A stretch of 64,000 nt of DNA, from NCBI RefSeq assembly GCF_036227325.1, contig NZ_CP109467.1, forward strand, positions 4,588,001 to 4,652,000, written 5' to 3'. The translations under genes and the position numbers were made by a program. Under the pieces are notes generated by a model, which was given only the letters and a program-made list of their open reading frames with translations, was not told the DNA's origin and did not search any database. The DNA is from Streptomyces sp. NBC_01465 (GTDB lineage: Bacteria; Actinomycetota; Actinomycetes; Streptomycetales; Streptomycetaceae). Position 1 is the first letter of the stretch. Each line of letters starts with the position of its first letter. Below are positions 43,749 to 51,629 of this stretch, one piece after another.

Positions 43749-44116
43749 TCGTGCACATCGACCGGGCGTGGCTGCTCGATGCCGCCGCCCAGCACCTTCC
43801 GTCCGACCCGGACATCACGGACTACGGCTCGCTGGCCGCAGCCGTTGCCCGGCATGCCGATGCGGTCATCGACGTGCCGGTCTACGTGGAGCCGCACCAT
43901 CGTGCGGCTGCGCTCCTTCACCAGCTGGTTCGCATACCGGCTCTGGAGTTCGCCAACGAACACTTCGCTGTCGTGGTCGCCGTTTCGTACTTGGCGCTGA
44001 GCGGGCTGCAGATGGATGTGGAGGACAAGCAGGCCATTGAGCTCGTTCACCGTGTTGCCGCAGGACTGGATGTGCGGGCGACGGCAGCTGAGATCCGGTC
44101 ATGGGTGGCTGGGTGA
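43745..44116 (+). CDS. Fic/Doc-like toxin of a TA module
   Basis: This 123-aa protein (MIVHIDRAWLLDAAAQHL, DYGSLAAAVARHADAV, RAAALLHQLVRIPALEFANE, AVVVAVSYLALSG) resembles the short Doc-like toxins of Streptomyces TA pairs. The canonical Fic motif HPFxxGNGR is not present: the equivalent place reads EFANEHFAVVVA. Adenylylation or phosphorylation activity is therefore doubtful. It overlaps the antitoxin gene by 4 nt and is followed by a hairpin. Confidence 0.65.
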   Translation: MIVHIDRAWLLDAAAQHLPSDPDITDYGSLAAAVARHADAVIDVPVYVEPHHRAAALLHQLVRIPALEFANEHFAVVVAVSYLALSGLQMDVEDKQAIELVHRVAAGLDVRATAAEIRSWVAG

Positions 44117-44131
44117 ACGACGCGTGGAACG

Positions 44132-44166
44132 CCAGGTAGGAGGATTCGCGGAATCCTCCGGACCTG
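44132..44166 (+). terminator. Hairpin terminator after the TA module
   Basis: GGAGGATTC pairs with GAATCCTCC around GCG, and the stem is extended by CAGGT with ACCTG across a small internal bulge. Confidence 0.6.
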
Positions 44167-44175
44167 TCGGGGGGA

Positions 44176-44673
44176 TCACACGGCGGGCGGCAGTGCGAGC
44201 CAGTCCTGCCAGGTGAGGTCGCGGCCCACGTAACGGGGCTGCTGCAAAGGCCAGTCGGCGGCGATCCACCGCGGCACCAGCGTGTCGAGCGCGCGCTCGG
44301 CCTCGCTGTCGGCGAGGTCGTCCACCACCCACCAGGAGATCTCGCCGTCGGAGCCGGCGCGCTCGGGCGGGTCGATGTAGACGCATCCGAGGAGCGCGGT
44401 CTCGTCGGAGTTCAGCAGCGCGTAGTTGAACGACTGGTGGGCCGCTATCTCCTTCTCGTGTCGCAGCAGGTCGACACGGTCCCCTTCATAGGTCATGGTC
44501 TCCGCGGGCCAGCCCCAGGCCGGTCCGTAGATCTCCCACAGGCGCTCCCGGGAACCCATCACGGCGGGGTAGTCGATCGCGGTGTCGGCCTCCCGGATGG
44601 GGCGCAGGTGGAGCGGGGTGCCGGGTACGGGCACGTGGACGGGGTGGACGAAGTCCTCAGGCAGCCAGGTCAT
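44176..44673 (-). CDS. Probable GNAT-type N-acetyltransferase
   Basis: The 165-aa soluble protein has LHLRPIREADTAIDYPAVMG at the start, a core strand ALLGCVYIDPPE and EISWWVVDDLADSEAERALD. The overall layout resembles GNAT acetyltransferases, but the acetyl-CoA loop (Q/R-x-x-G-x-G/A) is degenerate, so activity is uncertain. It is a single gene, convergent with the TA module and divergent from a cold-shock gene. Confidence 0.6.
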   Translation of the reverse strand: MTWLPEDFVHPVHVPVPGTPLHLRPIREADTAIDYPAVMGSRERLWEIYGPAWGWPAETMTYEGDRVDLLRHEKEIAAHQSFNYALLNSDETALLGCVYIDPPERAGSDGEISWWVVDDLADSEAERALDTLVPRWIAADWPLQQPRYVGRDLTWQDWLALPPAV

Positions 44674-44795
44674 GGGGGTTGAGGGTACGGGGGAGAGGAC
44701 CTACGTCTGCCGGAATATTGCCCGGGCCCCCTCCGCGGAGTAGACGGACAGGAGGCCTCGGATTTGTGCCGCGGCCTCGACGAGGGGGGACGGCC

Positions 44796-45002
44796 ATGGT
44801 TCAGGGCTCGGTGAAGATGTTCAACCAGGAGAAGGGGTACGGGTACATCACGCCGGACGAGGGCGGGCCCGATGTGTTCGTCCACTACACGGCCGTCGTG
44901 GGTACCGGCTACCGGAACCTGGAGGCGGGCCAGCAGGTCGAGTACGAGGTCGTCCCGGGGCCGAAGGGCCCGACCGCGGCGTCCGTTCGCGTCATCGGCT
45001 GA
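44796..45002 (+). CDS. Cold-shock protein, divergent variant
   Basis: The 68-aa cold-shock domain has two conserved aromatic changes: VKMFN where VKWFN is usual and KGYGYI where KGYGFI is usual. RNP-2 (VFVHY) is intact. The protein should still bind single-stranded nucleic acid, but with altered stacking. ATG 44796 is preceded by GAGGGGGGA. A hairpin terminator follows at once. Confidence 0.9.
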   Translation: MVQGSVKMFNQEKGYGYITPDEGGPDVFVHYTAVVGTGYRNLEAGQQVEYEVVPGPKGPTAASVRVIG

Positions 45003-45010
45003 CGCAACGC

Positions 45011-45041
45011 GGCCCCCACTGCCGGGCAGGCAGTGGGGGCC
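45011..45041. terminator. Hairpin terminator between convergent genes
   Basis: A 13-bp perfect stem (GGCCCCCACTGCC with its complement) with loop GGGCA lies between the cold-shock gene and the murP-like gene. Confidence 0.8.
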
Positions 45042-45056
45042 GAGGGTGTGGGTCGG

Positions 45057-46571
45057 TCAGACCGCCGCCGGTTCCTTCTTGTCGTCGTGCGCCAGCGAGG
45101 CCGACGGGTCCGCCGCCGGGAGGCCTTCCGCCGCTGCCTCCTCCGCCGTCACGTTGAACTCCGTCAGCATCTGCTTCGTGAAGCCGAAGTAGTACGTGGC
45201 GAGGAAGCCCGCGAGGTAGCCGACCAGCAGGCCGCCCGCGTAGATCGCGATCGTCGTGCCCAGGCCGTGGTTGCCCTGGAGCAGCGGGAACAGTGCCCAG
45301 CCCGAGGGGCCGATCGCCGTGGAGCCGACCGTGTCGCCGAGCTGGTTGAAGAGGCCTACGAAGCCGCCGCCGAACGCGCCGCCGATGCAGGCCGTGATGA
45401 ACGGGCGGCCCAGGGGGAGGGACACGCCGTAGATCAGGGGTTCGCCCACGCCCAGGAAGCCCGCGGGGAGCGCCGACTTGATGGTCTTGCGGATCGACTG
45501 GTTGCGGGGGAGGCGGAAGTAGACCGCGATCGCCGAGCCGACCTGGCCCGCGCCCGCCATCGCCAGGATGGGGAGGAGGACCGTGTAGCCCTGCTGCTCG
45601 ATGAGCGTGGTGTGGATCGGGATCAGCGCCTGGTGCAGGCCCAGCATGACGACCGGGAGGAACAGGCCGCCGAGCAGGAAGCCCGCGCCCGCGCCGCCGT
45701 GGGCGAGGAGCCAGGTGGCGGAGGTGCCGATCGCGGTGGAGATTTCGCCCGCCACGTACATCAGGCCGAACAGCGTGACCAGGCCGGTGATGAGGATGGT
45801 GATCGTGGGGGTGAGCAGGACGTCCAGGGACTCCGGCACCCACTTGCGGCACCACTTCTCGATGTACACCGCGAGGACCGCCGCACCCAGTGCGCCCAGC
45901 ACACCGCCCTGTCCGGGCGAGAGCTTCTCGCCGAAGGCCGTGACGTTGGCTACGCCGGGGAACACGATGATCGCCGCCGCCGCACCGCCCAGGATCGCCG
46001 TACCGCCGAACTCCTTCGCCGTGTTGTAGCCGACGAACACCGCGATCAGCGCCATGAAGCCGGACGCGATCGACGCCAGGGCGGGGGTGATGCCCGGGAG
46101 CCAACCCGCGTTGATCAGCAGGCCGTTGATGCCGGCGATGATGCCGCAGCCGATCAGGGCCGGGATCAGCGGGACGAAGATGTTCGAGATCTTGCGGAGG
46201 AAGAGCTTGAACGGCGTGGCGTTCTTCGCCTTCTGCGCTGCCTTGATCGCTGCGCCCTGCGCTGCGAGTTCGTCGGCCGAGACCGGCTTGGCGGGCGCGG
46301 GGGCCGCTGCCTTGGCCTCGGCCACCAGGGCCTCGAACTCCGGGGTGACCCGGGCGACGGTGCCCGGGCCGAGGACGATCTGGTACGTGTCGTCCTCCAC
46401 GACGCCCATCACTGCGGGGAGCGCCTTGAGCGCCTCGTCCTGGACCAGGGAGCGGTCGGCCAGGTTGAGGCGGAGGCGGGTCATGCAGTGGGCGATGGAG
46501 GTGACGTTCTCTGCACCGCCGACGAGGGGGAGGATCGCGGCGGCGGTGGCGCGGTTCTTGTCAGTAGCCAT
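45057..46571 (-). CDS. murP: PTS EIIBC permease, N-acetylmuramate type
   Basis: The 504-aa protein carries an N-terminal EIIB domain with the phospho-Cys in SIAHCMTRLRLNL (residue 29). It is followed by a ten-helix EIIC domain with VFVGYNTAKEFGG, GLHQALIPIHT and the GxGEP-type motif FLGVGEPLIYGVSLP. It has no EIIA domain and must use a general EIIA. The murR-murQ genes upstream on the same strand indicate uptake and phosphorylation of MurNAc. The GlcNAc-type EIIBC enzymes are split differently in Streptomyces, which supports MurNAc. Confidence 0.85.
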   Translation of the reverse strand: MATDKNRATAAAILPLVGGAENVTSIAHCMTRLRLNLADRSLVQDEALKALPAVMGVVEDDTYQIVLGPGTVARVTPEFEALVAEAKAAAPAPAKPVSADELAAQGAAIKAAQKAKNATPFKLFLRKISNIFVPLIPALIGCGIIAGINGLLINAGWLPGITPALASIASGFMALIAVFVGYNTAKEFGGTAILGGAAAAIIVFPGVANVTAFGEKLSPGQGGVLGALGAAVLAVYIEKWCRKWVPESLDVLLTPTITILITGLVTLFGLMYVAGEISTAIGTSATWLLAHGGAGAGFLLGGLFLPVVMLGLHQALIPIHTTLIEQQGYTVLLPILAMAGAGQVGSAIAVYFRLPRNQSIRKTIKSALPAGFLGVGEPLIYGVSLPLGRPFITACIGGAFGGGFVGLFNQLGDTVGSTAIGPSGWALFPLLQGNHGLGTTIAIYAGGLLVGYLAGFLATYYFGFTKQMLTEFNVTAEEAAAEGLPAADPSASLAHDDKKEPAAV

Positions 46572-46616
46572 GGTGCGAGGTGCCTTGCTGTGCGGGGGGT
46601 TGGAGCGTGCGGTGGG

Positions 46617-47561
46617 TCAGGAGGTGAGGGCCGCGCGGAGGTGGCCCTTGGTGGTGGTGAGGCGGGATTCCGCCGTGGGGGCGTCGATCTCGGCCAGGAT
46701 CATGAGGATCGCGGTCTTGACCTCGCCGTCGGCTGCGGTGAGCGCCGTCTCGATCTCGGCGTCCTCGGCGCCCGTCGCCAGGGCGACGATGCGGCGCGAG
46801 CGGGCGCGGAGCTTCTCGTTGGACGCGCGGACGTCGACCATGAGGTTTCCGTACGTCTTGCCGAGCCGGATCATCGTGATCGTCGAGATCATGTTGAGGA
46901 CCAGCTTCTGGGCCGTGCCCGCCTTCAACCGCGTTGAACCGGTGAGGAGTTCGGGTCCGGTCACGACCTCGATGCCGTGGTCCGCGGCCGCCGCGAGCGC
47001 GCTGTCCGCGTTGCAGGACAGGCCTACGGAGAGGGCGCCCTTCGCGCGGGCGTGCTCGACCGCGCCGATCGCGTACGGGGTGCGGCCCGACGCCGAGATG
47101 CCGATCACCGTGTCGTCGGCGGTCAGCGCGAGCGCGTCCAGGTCCTCGGCCGCGAGGATCTTGGAGTCCTCCGCGCCCTCGACCGCCTTGACCATCGCGG
47201 ACGGGCCGCCCGCGATCAGGCCGACGACCTCGGCCGGGTCGGTGTTGAAGGTGGGCGGGCACTCGGACGCGTCCAGGACGCCCATGCGGCCGGCCGTGCC
47301 GGCGCCCGCGTAGATCAGGCGTCCGCCGCGCGACATCCGGGCGGCGATGTCGTCGATCGCCGCCGCGATGGCCGGGAGCTGGCCGGCGACCGTCGTGGGG
47401 ACCGTCGCGTCCTCGCCGTTCATCAGTCGGGCGATGTCGAGCGTGGGAAGCGTGTCGATCTCGGCGAGCTCGGGGCGGTACGCCTCGGTGGCCATGGTGG
47501 CCAGCTGGGCGCGGAGCTCGCCGTAGTTGTCGGAGGCGGAGGTGGTGGAGGTCGAGGTCAT
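46617..47561 (-). CDS. murQ: N-acetylmuramic acid 6-phosphate etherase
   Basis: This 314-aa SIS-domain lyase cleaves D-lactate from MurNAc-6-P to give GlcNAc-6-P. Landmarks are LMNGEDATVPTTVAGQLP, the SIS motif RLIYAGAGTAGRMGVLDASE, IGISASGRTPY, and the family signature GPELLTGSTRLKAGTAQKLV. GlcNAc-6-P then enters through nagA, encoded elsewhere in this window. It lies between murR and the EIIBC gene, likely one operon for cell-wall sugar recycling. Confidence 0.93.
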   Translation of the reverse strand: MTSTSTTSASDNYGELRAQLATMATEAYRPELAEIDTLPTLDIARLMNGEDATVPTTVAGQLPAIAAAIDDIAARMSRGGRLIYAGAGTAGRMGVLDASECPPTFNTDPAEVVGLIAGGPSAMVKAVEGAEDSKILAAEDLDALALTADDTVIGISASGRTPYAIGAVEHARAKGALSVGLSCNADSALAAAADHGIEVVTGPELLTGSTRLKAGTAQKLVLNMISTITMIRLGKTYGNLMVDVRASNEKLRARSRRIVALATGAEDAEIETALTAADGEVKTAILMILAEIDAPTAESRLTTTKGHLRAALTS

Positions 47562-47573
47562 GGTCGTGCGGCT

Positions 47574-48497
47574 CTACTTCCTTGTGCGGGGGGCGTGACG
47601 GTGTGCGAGGGCCTCGTACGAAGCGGCGAGGGCAGGGGCCGCCGTCTCGTACGTACGCTGGGTGACGCCGATGAACAGGCAGTCCACGACGAGGAGTTGG
47701 GACGTACGGGACGACATCGCGGCGGGGCGCAGTTCGCTCTCGCGGGCCGTGGCGGTGGTCAGTATGTGGTCCGCGTACTGGCTGACCGGGCCGTCGGGGC
47801 GGCCGGTGATCGCGATCGTCGTCGCCCCGTGCTCGAAGGCGGCGTGCAGCGGCTCGATGACGTCGCCCGTCGATCCCGAGTGGGTGATGGCGATGGCCAC
47901 GTCGCCGGAGCGCAGCTGCACGGCGTTGGTGACGGCGAGGTGCGGGTCGTTGTGCGCGTGGGCGACGAGGCCGATGCGGAGCAGCTTCTGCGCGAGGTCC
48001 TGGCCGACCAGGGACGAGGCGCCGACGCCGTAGATGTCGATGCGGCGGGCGCCCGCGAGGGCGGAGACCGCGGCGCCCAGCTGGACGGTGTCGAGGCCGG
48101 CCGCCGTGTCGGCGAGGGTCTGCTGCTCGTCGTACGCGAGCTTGGCGACGACGTCCGCGATCGGGTCGTCCACGGCGATGTCGGCGGTCACGGCGGGCGC
48201 CCGGCCCGACTGCTGCTGGGCGGCGAGCCCGGCGAGCGCGAGGCGCAGATCGCGGTATCCGGGGTACCCCAGGAGGCGGGCCGTGCGGACCACGGTGGCC
48301 TCGCTCGTGCCCGTGAGCTCCGCGAGACCGGTGACGGTGAGGGCGGCGCAGCCGGCCGGGTCGGCGGCCACGGCTTCGGCGACCCGCTGCATGGAGCGGG
48401 TCATGGACGGCGCGAGCGTGCGCACCTTGGCCGCGAGGGCGGCCGGGGCGGGCGGGGCGCTGTCGCCGGTGAAAATTTCCTTCACTCGATTGGTCAC
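47574..48497 (-). CDS. murR: RpiR/MurR-family regulator
   Basis: The 307-aa protein has an HTH_6 domain (LAELTGTSEATVVRTARLLG) and a SIS sugar-phosphate-binding domain (RIDIYGVGASSLVGQDLAQK, AIAITHSGSTGDVIEPLHAA). It is 12 bp upstream of murQ and in the same operon, so it should respond to MurNAc-6-P. It starts at GTG 48497 with no Shine-Dalgarno. A TATCTT -10 box ends 6 nt upstream, implying a leaderless message, and is covered by a TGAAA-N5-TTTCA operator. Confidence 0.88.
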   Translation of the reverse strand: MTNRVKEIFTGDSAPPAPAALAAKVRTLAPSMTRSMQRVAEAVAADPAGCAALTVTGLAELTGTSEATVVRTARLLGYPGYRDLRLALAGLAAQQQSGRAPAVTADIAVDDPIADVVAKLAYDEQQTLADTAAGLDTVQLGAAVSALAGARRIDIYGVGASSLVGQDLAQKLLRIGLVAHAHNDPHLAVTNAVQLRSGDVAIAITHSGSTGDVIEPLHAAFEHGATTIAITGRPDGPVSQYADHILTTATARESELRPAAMSSRTSQLLVVDCLFIGVTQRTYETAAPALAASYEALAHRHAPRTRK

Positions 48498-48500
48498 ATC

Positions 48501-48515
48501 TGAAAGATATTTTCA
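48501..48515. promoter_or_regulatory. Probable MurR operator over the murR -10 box
   Basis: TGAAAGATATTTTCA is a perfect TGAAA-N5-TTTCA dyad. On the minus strand its centre contains TATCTT, 6 nt before the murR GTG, so bound repressor would cover the -10 box. Confidence 0.7.
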
Positions 48516-48575
48516 AAGCGGGTGTGCGTCAAGACCCCAAAAGTCCCGATCGCGCGACCGGCGACAATGGGACAC

Positions 48576-48932
48576 ATGGAACCCATGTCCCCCTTGGAAC
48601 AGTCGCTGCACACCGCCCGCGCCCTGGTGCTCGCCGACCTCGCCGCCCGCGACGTGGCCGAGGCCGACGTCGTCTCGCTGGTCGAGGACGCGGTGACGCA
48701 GCGGCGGTGGTGGGTGGAGCAGTGGCCGGCCGGGGTGGAATTTGTCCTCGGGCTCGTGGCTCAGGACGTACAGGACGCGCTGCTGGAGAAGTACGGGCGC
48801 TGGCCGCTCTGCCCGGTGTGCGCGGACGAGGACCCGCACGCGCTGGAGGTCGAGCCGGAGCTCGGCGCCGACCCGCACTGGGTGTGCGCGAAGCAGGCCG
48901 TGATCGTGGCGCCGGTCGGGTCCTTGTCGTGA
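48576..48932 (+). CDS. Hypothetical protein with C-terminal zinc-binding-like motif
   Basis: The 118-aa protein has a helical N-terminal half (LEQSLHTARALVLADLAARD, VEDAVTQRRWWVEQW) and a C-terminal CPVC...HALEVEP...HWVC arrangement that could bind zinc. No family is recognised. The gene is divergent from murR and overlaps the following DUF4031 gene by 4 nt (GTGA). Confidence 0.7.
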   Translation: MEPMSPLEQSLHTARALVLADLAARDVAEADVVSLVEDAVTQRRWWVEQWPAGVEFVLGLVAQDVQDALLEKYGRWPLCPVCADEDPHALEVEPELGADPHWVCAKQAVIVAPVGSLS

Positions 48933-49198
48933 CCGTGTTCATCGATCCGCCGACCTGGCCGGGGCACGGGCGGATGTGGTCGCACCTGGTCAGCGACGCG
49001 AGCTTCGAGGAGCTGCACGCCTTCGCGGCGGGCATCGGCTGCCCGCCGCGCGCCTTCGAGCGCGATCACTACGACGTGCCCTCGCACCGCTACGACGACG
49101 CCGTGCGCGCCGGTGCGGTCGAGATCGGCTCCAAGGAGCTCGTGCGGCGGATTACCGAGGCGGGGCTGCGACGGCCGAAGGGGCGTCCGTCGGCGTAA
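48929..49198 (+). CDS. DUF4031 domain protein
   Basis: The 89-aa protein matches DUF4031: VFIDPPTWPGHGRMWSHLVS, SFEELHAFAAGIGCPPRAF, HYDVPSHRYDDAVRAGA. The function is unknown. GTG 48929 overlaps the previous stop. Its last 47 bp lie antisense to the end of the convergent MFS gene. Confidence 0.85.
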   Translation: MTVFIDPPTWPGHGRMWSHLVSDASFEELHAFAAGIGCPPRAFERDHYDVPSHRYDDAVRAGAVEIGSKELVRRITEAGLRRPKGRPSA

Positions 49199-50420
49199 GC
49201 GCTGAAACGGACTTCGCGATCACGCGCGATGCGCTCTGGCGCTGGAAGCGCAGCGACACCGCCGCGAGCGCGATGGCGCCCGCCGTCATCGCCGCACCGG
49301 CCCAGGCGGTCGCCGCGTAACCCAGGCCCGCGCTGATGACGATGCCGCCGAGCCACGGGCCGCCCGTGTTGCCGAGGTTGAACGCCGACGTCGTGGTCGC
49401 GCCCGCGAGCGTGGGGGCGGCGCCCGCCACGTTGAACATCCGGGCGTTCAGGGCGGGGGCCGTGTAGAAGGCCGACGTACCGAGGAGGAAGGCGAGGACG
49501 ATCACGGCCGGGGTGCTGTGCGCGAAGAGCGCCAGCGCGATCAGGAAGATCGTGGAGGCGGCGGTTCCGGTGAGCAGTACGCCGAAGAGGTGCGCGTCCG
49601 CCACGCGTCCGCCGACCGTCGTACCGACGAGCGCACCGAAGCCGAAGAGCGCGAGCACGCCCGGGACCCAGCTCTCGGAGAGGCCCGCGGTGTCCGTGAG
49701 CAGCGGCGCGAGGTAGCTGAACGCGCAGAAGACGCCGCCCGCGGCGAGCGCGGTGATCGCGATCGAGAGCCAGACCTGGCGGTCGCGGTAGATGCTCAGC
49801 TCCCGCTTGAGCTGCGGCTTCTCGGCCGGGAGCGGGATGCGCGGGATGAGCGTTGTCACGCCCACGAGCGCGATCGCCGAGGCCGCGCCGACCGCCCAGA
49901 ACGCCGAACGCCAGCCGAGGCTGTCGCCGAGGAACGCGCCCGCCGGGACGCCGAGAACGTTCGCGATGGAGAGCCCGCCGATCATGACCGCCATCGCGCG
50001 GGCGCGGGCGTTGACCGGGACCATCGCGATGGCGACTGCCGCGCCGACCGCCCAGAAGCCCGCGCAGGCCAGCGCGCTGACGACGCGCGACGCGAAGAGC
50101 AGGGCGTAGTTCGGGGCGAGCGCGCCCGCGACCTGGCCCAGGCCGAAGACGGTGATCAGGGAGATGAGAGTGGTGCGTCGGGGGAGCCGGAGGGTGGCCA
50201 CCGCGAGCAGCGGGGCGCCCACCACCATGCCGATCGCGAAGGCCGAGATCAGGAGGCCGGCCCGGGGGATCGAGACGTTCATGTCGTCGGCGATGTCCGG
50301 GAGCAGGCCGGAGAGCATGAACTCGGACGTGCCCAGGGCGAAGACCGACAGGCCCAGGATGTAGACGGCGAGCGGCATACGGGCGCCGGCGGATGCGGGC
50401 GCGGGTGTGGTGGCGGGCAT
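49152..50420 (-). CDS. MFS exporter of the CmlR/DHA12 type
   Basis: The 422-aa twelve-helix transporter has LSVFALGTSEFMLSGLLPDI in helix 1, GMVVGAPLLAVATLRLPRRT in the loop 2-3 region, and NVLGVPAGAFLG and GWRSAFW around helix 5. This pattern is that of the chloramphenicol-resistance/arabinose-exporter MFS group. The substrate is unknown. The start codon lies inside a 26-bp palindrome, suggesting control by a repressor. The 3' end overlaps the DUF4031 gene by 47 bp. Confidence 0.85.
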   Translation of the reverse strand: MPATTPAPASAGARMPLAVYILGLSVFALGTSEFMLSGLLPDIADDMNVSIPRAGLLISAFAIGMVVGAPLLAVATLRLPRRTTLISLITVFGLGQVAGALAPNYALLFASRVVSALACAGFWAVGAAVAIAMVPVNARARAMAVMIGGLSIANVLGVPAGAFLGDSLGWRSAFWAVGAASAIALVGVTTLIPRIPLPAEKPQLKRELSIYRDRQVWLSIAITALAAGGVFCAFSYLAPLLTDTAGLSESWVPGVLALFGFGALVGTTVGGRVADAHLFGVLLTGTAASTIFLIALALFAHSTPAVIVLAFLLGTSAFYTAPALNARMFNVAGAAPTLAGATTTSAFNLGNTGGPWLGGIVISAGLGYAATAWAGAAMTAGAIALAAVSLRFQRQSASRVIAKSVSALTPTDAPSAVAAPPR

Positions 50421-50443
50421 GACAGGTGTTAACGCCTGTCATG
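50418..50443. promoter_or_regulatory. 26-bp palindrome over the MFS start codon
   Basis: CATGACAGG...GTTAAC...CCTGTCATG is a dyad with one unmatched base pair. The start codon of the exporter forms its left end on the minus strand. A repressor bound here would block initiation. Confidence 0.65.
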
Positions 50444-50459
50444 GGCGTGGCATTCCTGG

Positions 50460-50939
50460 TCAGCGTGTGAGTTCGTACACCCGGAGTCCGTCTTCGTCGG
50501 TTGTGTACGTGAAGCCCGCGCGGGTCAGGACGTCCTGGGACGGCTTGTTGTCGGGGTCCGTCTTCGCCAACACCGTGGTCACGTCACGGTGTTGGAGGGT
50601 GCGGTCCGCCAGGGCGCGGACGGCCTCGGTGGCGTAGCCGTGGCCGCGGGCCGCTTCGGCGAGGTCGTAGCCGATCTCGACGTGTCCTTCGGCGGGCGCG
50701 CCGTGGAAGCCCATGCCGCCGATGGCCCTGCCGTCCTGGTTGCGGATGAGCGCGTACATGCCCCAGGCCGGTGTGTAGACCCCGGCGACCGCCGCCCTGA
50801 CCACCCCGCCGGCCGCGCGCCGGGTGCCGTCGAAGGGGCCGCCCTCGATCCAGGGCAGACCGCCGGTGCCGCCGTCGGCGAGGTTGGCGGCCTCCTCGGG
50901 GGTGACGGGGCGGAGGGTGAGGCGTTCTGTGGAGATCAT
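50460..50939 (-). CDS. GNAT-family N-acetyltransferase
   Basis: The 159-aa RimJ/RimL-like acetyltransferase begins STERLTLRPVTPEEA and has EIGYDLAEAARGHGYATEAV, where RGHGYA is the acetyl-CoA pyrophosphate loop, then NKPSQDVLTRAGF near the C-terminus. It may acetylate a protein N-terminus or small molecule. It lies 7 bp from the HD-domain gene upstream and 39 bp from the MFS gene downstream, all on the same strand. Confidence 0.85.
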   Translation of the reverse strand: MISTERLTLRPVTPEEAANLADGGTGGLPWIEGGPFDGTRRAAGGVVRAAVAGVYTPAWGMYALIRNQDGRAIGGMGFHGAPAEGHVEIGYDLAEAARGHGYATEAVRALADRTLQHRDVTTVLAKTDPDNKPSQDVLTRAGFTYTTDEDGLRVYELTR

Positions 50940-50946
50940 CGGGCGA

Positions 50947-51612
50947 TTATGCGCGGAGGAGGTCGAGCTCGGTAGCGATATTCGAGCGGGCCCTGTCCTG
51001 CCAGTGCGCGATTCCGTACGGGGTGCGGAACAGGGCGGGGAGGGCGAGGAGTTGGGCGAGAACGGCTGAGCGGCCCGTACGGAAGGCCTCGTCGGGGACG
51101 AAGGCGTACTCCTCGCGCACGGAGGCGGCGTACGCGGCGTAGTCCTCGGGCGAGGCGGCGAGGATCGCGAGATCCGCGTCGCAGAGGACCTCGCCGTTGG
51201 TGTCGTCGGGGTCGGGGTCGTGCGTGGTGGTCAGGCGGACCAGGCGGGCGACCTCGGCGGTGAGCGGGGCGGGGAGGCCGAGCTCGGGGAGGGCGCGCTC
51301 GGCGAGGGCGGCGCTGCGTTCCTCGTTCTCGGTGCGGTCGGGGCGGTAGACGGCGTCGTGGAACCAGGCGGCGAGGCGGACGGCGGAGGGGTCGTCGGCG
51401 TGCTCGGCGAGGGTGTCGACGTGGGTGAGGACGGTGAGGAGGTGGGTGGGGGTGTGATAGCGGCGCTGAGGCTCTGACCAGCGGGTGAGGAGGTTTTCCG
51501 CGTAGGGGGTGGTGGTGTCGGCGGGGGTCGGTTGTCCGGCGCGGGCTTCGAGGACGGTGCGGTGCCAGCGGGCGCGGAGGTCTTGACGGAGCTCTTGAAG
51601 GTCGTCGGGCAT
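50947..51612 (-). CDS. HD-domain metal-dependent phosphohydrolase-like protein
   Basis: The 221-aa protein has a conserved core YHTPTHLLTVLTHVD, then the HD-type metal pair AAWFHDAVYRPDRTENEERS, and DADLAILAASPEDYAAYAAS. This matches the predicted HD superfamily hydrolases of unknown substrate. ATG 51612 was chosen; a longer frame back to 51843 runs over the divergent gene. It is 17 bp from the divergent mycothiol-isomerase-like gene. Confidence 0.8.
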   Translation of the reverse strand: MPDDLQELRQDLRARWHRTVLEARAGQPTPADTTTPYAENLLTRWSEPQRRYHTPTHLLTVLTHVDTLAEHADDPSAVRLAAWFHDAVYRPDRTENEERSAALAERALPELGLPAPLTAEVARLVRLTTTHDPDPDDTNGEVLCDADLAILAASPEDYAAYAASVREEYAFVPDEAFRTGRSAVLAQLLALPALFRTPYGIAHWQDRARSNIATELDLLRA

Positions 51613-51629
51613 GGGGACATTGTGCTGGC

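Noticed and set aside
46561..48516. 651-codon minus-strand frame across murQ-murR in another frame
   Set aside because: It is Arg/Pro/His-rich without motifs and conflicts with two certain genes.
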